Source of the DNA: Streblospio benedicti
Taxonomy: Eukaryota > Annelida > Polychaeta > Spionida > Spionidae
DNA: 64,000 nucleotides
Assembly (NCBI GenBank): GCA_019095985.1
Contig: CM032662.1
Location: forward strand, 17,242,859-17,306,858
Direction: 5' to 3'
In this document: positions 61,101 through 64,000 of the stretch, piece after piece
How positions within the stretch are numbered: position 1 is the stretch's first letter
Layout: each line of letters opens with the position of its first letter
The notes under the pieces: generated by a model
What the model saw: the letters and a program-made list of their open reading frames with translations, nothing else
Told to the model about the DNA's origin: nothing
Database searches by the model: none
Translations under genes and position numbers: made by a program

Positions 61101-63848
61101 ATGCGAAAAGGCCTCATGATTATTTTGTCACACAAATTAAAGCATATATTATTCTGATGATTCAAAGACTGTTATTTAAATACCACAAAAATAAATTTAT
61201 TAGAGCAATAAGAAAATAAGATAACTATTATTCTGGAAATATGGGGATGAAAAATGGATTATTTGTAGATTTTTGAAAAAATGGAACTACGATAGCTTAC
61301 CTTCTAAAATTGTGAAAGATAATACAAAATATCATTTTAGATAATTGTATGATTTATAAATACCATTGTACACAATGACCATAAACACAGATTTTATATG
61401 GCAACAACAATCATCTACAATATGTATCAAAGTCAGGATAAAAAGATCTGACAAGTATGTTGGTAATCATGATGTCATTTCTGTATACCCCAAAGCAACA
61501 TGACAACACCTGTTTTCGACAACAAAATGCATAATGTAACGGGTTTATCAAATGTACATGCGCATTATACAAACTTCATGGTTTTAGAATATTTCTGTTC
61601 TTTTATTAATGCCTTCTTCGAGTATATTGACATGTGCGTACATTCCTTGCTCACGAGAGAATTGGAAACAAAATGGTGATCTTAATCAATCTACTCATCG
61701 AATATATTTCTAGGATATGGGATTGAGCATGATCTGGACCATCCAACAACCCATATAATTCATGAAGGGGACCATATCACAGCTTTACATTTTCCAGATT
61801 TGTGTGGGACTAAAAACAAACAGTTACACTTTTCTCCATTAAAATGTGCATAAAAACGCAAGAATGTAAGATTGTGGTGGGATTGAAAAAGGTAACCTTT
61901 CAACAATAAAATGGGGGAGGATGTCGAGGTTCAGGTACCTCCTTGTAACCGCCCAAAATCTATAGGAGCCTAACTAACACAGTCCGCTTGTCGGCATGAT
62001 GGAAATATTTGCTGGTTGGTTGCTTCCTGATGGATCTATAAGTAAGCAGCCAGCCAGCCAATATTTCTACAAGCCATTTGATAAACCAATTTCATTTTTG
62101 CCCATAAATACTTGTTTAGGATTACCAGATATTGCTCACTACCACGCGTGGACAATGGGAGTATGATTATGGAACTTTTTGCCAGAATAAGTTAGCTGCC
62201 ATTTCAATTGGTGGCTCGGTTAAAGCGACAGCAACTTTCAGAAAAAATGGAATGAATGGGAAAGGTGGGACTAAATTCTTTGTATTCTATCTATTTTATT
62301 TACTTTCCAATTTTGAGGAATATTGTTGCAATCATGTACTTTTTTTTAGATACGATGACACTTTTTTAGACGCCGTTCCTGGAATGAGCAATCTGGTCTC
62401 CTTTATCACCATTACTAATGAGCACAGCACAGCCTCCATCCAAGACCACCTGTCTAAAGAGACCATATCTTTTATAAGAACATTTACATTAGTCCCAAAC
62501 CTTTATAAAGAGATCACCGCGAACCTCTATAATGAGAACACGTCGCATTGAGAGCACTTGAGAAAATACACTAGGTGGGCTTAATGGAGGCGTCTTACTG
62601 TACATTCACCACCACACAACCACCAGGACACCCAGTACCTTTCCCTTGGCATTTGCCTTAAGTTTGACAGGCACTTCTTTAAGTTTTACAGGTATAAACA
62701 GAACATCGTCGATCTTCTGGGCCAACGAAGAAATCACCACGCCGTCAACCTTTTCCAGGATAAGCTGCAAGAGAGTCTCTTTAGTTATGGCGATGGTTGC
62801 ATTGTGGAAGGTTGTGTCATCGCCACAAATCATAGAGCGTGTGTGGTATCTTAATGAATATGTCTGAAGCGGAGATAAGAAAATGTGTTGTGAATACTGA
62901 AAAGACTGAGTGTGCTTAGTGTGCTGGAAGGCTATTGGAGCGCAACAAGGGGTGAGTACGTAGCTCATGAAATATGTACATTAGATGGGAATGTCCTTGG
63001 CAATTGCCTGCAACACAGTTGGAGAATTGGTGCGCGGCCTCGCTGGATTCGACCGTCACGTCCTCTGTACCAGCTGTTTAATACATTTAATCATATCCAA
63101 ACTTTTCTTAGTATTGGAGACCAAGATGTCGACATTTATGAAGCAAGCAATATTGCTAATGTAAACACGATGTTAGTGTATATACATCGATCATAAAATT
63201 AGATTATCGAAAATAAGTGCATTGTAAAATAAATTAAAACGTCGTTTAATACAATTAGTTGTATAGGAAAATTTCAGCAAAGACACTTTCTATAAAATTT
63301 CACAGCAACATCACATATAACTTGATCAAATGAGCTAGAGATAAAGAGAAATAAAAGGTAATTAAACGTGTTTTACTTGTAAATTAAGTAAACAAAATAA
63401 TGTGTAATAATAGTACGTATTCTTTCATAGGTTTGTCGGCAATGAGGGTCAAGATGATTGTCCCATACCCTGCTTCAATTAGATGATGACACTGCTTTAA
63501 TTAAATTACTACCAGCATGTTGCCCTTGATACGTTGACAAACCTATCAGAGAGTAACCGCTTTTTCAGTGTAAGTATAGGTCAAGTAAGCATCTAAACAT
63601 ATAGATAATATGTGAAACCTGGTACGTAATTGTAATAAATACATGAAAAAAAACTCAACCAATAAAACAACAGCCAGTCTGCCTTACCTTCATCTTGGAC
63701 ATGACCTCGTCGTCCATCTTGTCGACGAGACTCTGGAAGAAGTCGGAGGCCATGGCGATGACGGTGGACAGCCACGCGAGGCCGAAGATGATCCAGAGGG
63801 CCACGCCCAGCTGGTACCCCGTGCGCGTCTCTTCACTCTCGTACTGGC
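58128..63848 (-). CDS. two-pore-domain potassium (K2P) channel, last four coding exons (partial)
   Basis: Exons in coding order: 63848-63688, 62863-62639, 60361-60178, 58300-58128 (stop). GT/AG borders and phases all agree. The first exon begins GQYESEETRTGYQLGVALWI and continues IFGLAWLSTVIAMASDFFQS, which matches the end of the second pore loop and the fourth transmembrane helix (W.I.GLAWL) of K2P leak channels. What follows is the cytoplasmic tail: a 75-residue segment (TKETLLQLILEKVDGVVISS and others), a repeat-like LNLDKLN/INLDKLN segment, an acidic stretch (DGDDTKEPEDN) and a lysine cluster (KKKKHKKKK). The pore exons with the GFGD or GYGD filters lie beyond the right edge. K2P channels set resting membrane potential; the tail often carries regulation. 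Confidence 0.82.
58998..59038. repeat. short perfect-type hairpin, 19-bp arms, 3-nt loop
   Basis: GAATCAGATGTCAAGATAC, then ATC, then GTATCTTGACATTTGATTC. One mismatch. It lies in the last intron of the K2P gene. Confidence 0.7.
60362..62430 (-). other. K2P intron, no further feature supported
   Basis: AT-rich. A frame at 62132-62270 (+), GQWEYDYGTFCQNKLAAIS, has some coding look but lies on the opposite strand inside the intron and has no match that I know. Confidence 0.3.
62440..62605. mobile_element. Tigger-like MITE fragment in K2P intron
   Basis: TAAAGAGATCACCGCGAACC followed by TCTATAATGAGAAC and the end TGGAGGCGTCTTACTGTACA resemble the copies at 25955 and 51335. Boundaries are approximate. 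It lies just outside the exon at 62639. Confidence 0.35.
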
Positions 63849-63869
63849 CTAGGGGAGCAACGAAGGCTT

Positions 63870-63965
63870 GGTGTATAGTGACATCTTGGGAGAATGGTAT
63901 TGTTCTTGTCTCACAACCGAGGGGGTTGGGTGTTTGAGTCTCGTCAGGACCACTTGACATAGTAA
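63870..63965 (+). repeat. tRNA-derived SINE
   Basis: GGGAGAATGGTA (A-box-like), CTTGTCTCACAACCGAGG (anticodon-arm-like), GTGTTTGAGTCTCG (B-box-like) and CAGGACCACTTGA tail. It shares the tail with 1-45 on the opposite strand. It stands 22 bases upstream of the K2P exon at 63848. Confidence 0.45.
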
Positions 63966-64000
63966 AGCAGAGATTGTCGTCTACTATGTCAATATTGGTG

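Noticed and set aside
63643-63937. Plus-strand open frames at the right edge
   Set aside because: Shadows of the minus-strand K2P exon at 63688-63848.

Overview
The window looks like AT-rich nuclear DNA from an animal, most likely a marine invertebrate. Coding exons are short, bounded by GT/AG splice sites and much richer in GC than their surroundings. The gene families (a Golgi carbohydrate sulfotransferase, a two-pore-domain K+ channel, a LamG-fold protein) are animal families, and most of the rest is LINE, SINE and MITE DNA. I cannot name the species. Two runs of exactly 100 N (34063-34162, 48358-48457) are assembly gaps.

Layout. 1-3.1 kb: dispersed repeats, tRNA-derived SINE pieces, a small inverted-repeat element, and one orphan exon (522-648) that could encode a signal peptide or signal anchor. 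3.4-4.2 kb: 5' part of a Tx1/L1-like LINE. 4.7-8.6 kb: two decayed multi-copy invertebrate gene families side by side, a PIN/FEN-like nuclease-CXC protein and a SAP/SWIM-YqaJ-like protein. 9.8-14.4 kb: foldback elements, including a hairpin of about 690 bp, and an internally deleted LINE. 14.8-17.65 kb: a complete-ended but dead PIF/Harbinger-like DNA transposon with long, motif-rich inverted termini. 18-20 kb: G-rich minisatellite-like patches.

Host genes. 20.29-25.95 kb (+): a complete seven-exon carbohydrate sulfotransferase gene; splice phases agree throughout and give 399 aa. 30.5-33.65 kb (+): three exons of a LamG/concanavalin-like jelly-roll protein, incomplete at both ends. 49.6-54.0 kb (-): a complete six-exon gene for a 317-aa four-transmembrane protein of no family I recognise. 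58.1-63.85 kb (-): the last four coding exons of a K2P potassium channel whose pore exons lie beyond the right edge.

The DNA between and inside these genes is mainly repeats: a nearly full-length LINE (36.1-39.8 kb), a second LINE family tail (55.1 kb), TA-flanked MITEs, Tigger-like MITEs, a TTAA-flanked inverted-repeat element, tRNA-derived SINEs, perfect or near-perfect hairpins, and microsatellites. The four host genes have no evident functional link; all would act in membranes or the secretory route. The best leads are the unknown four-TM gene, the Harbinger-like element with an unusually long apparent target duplication, the duplicated splice acceptor in the sulfotransferase gene, a MITE starting one base after that gene's stop codon, and the paired nuclease-family fossils at 4.7-8.6 kb.
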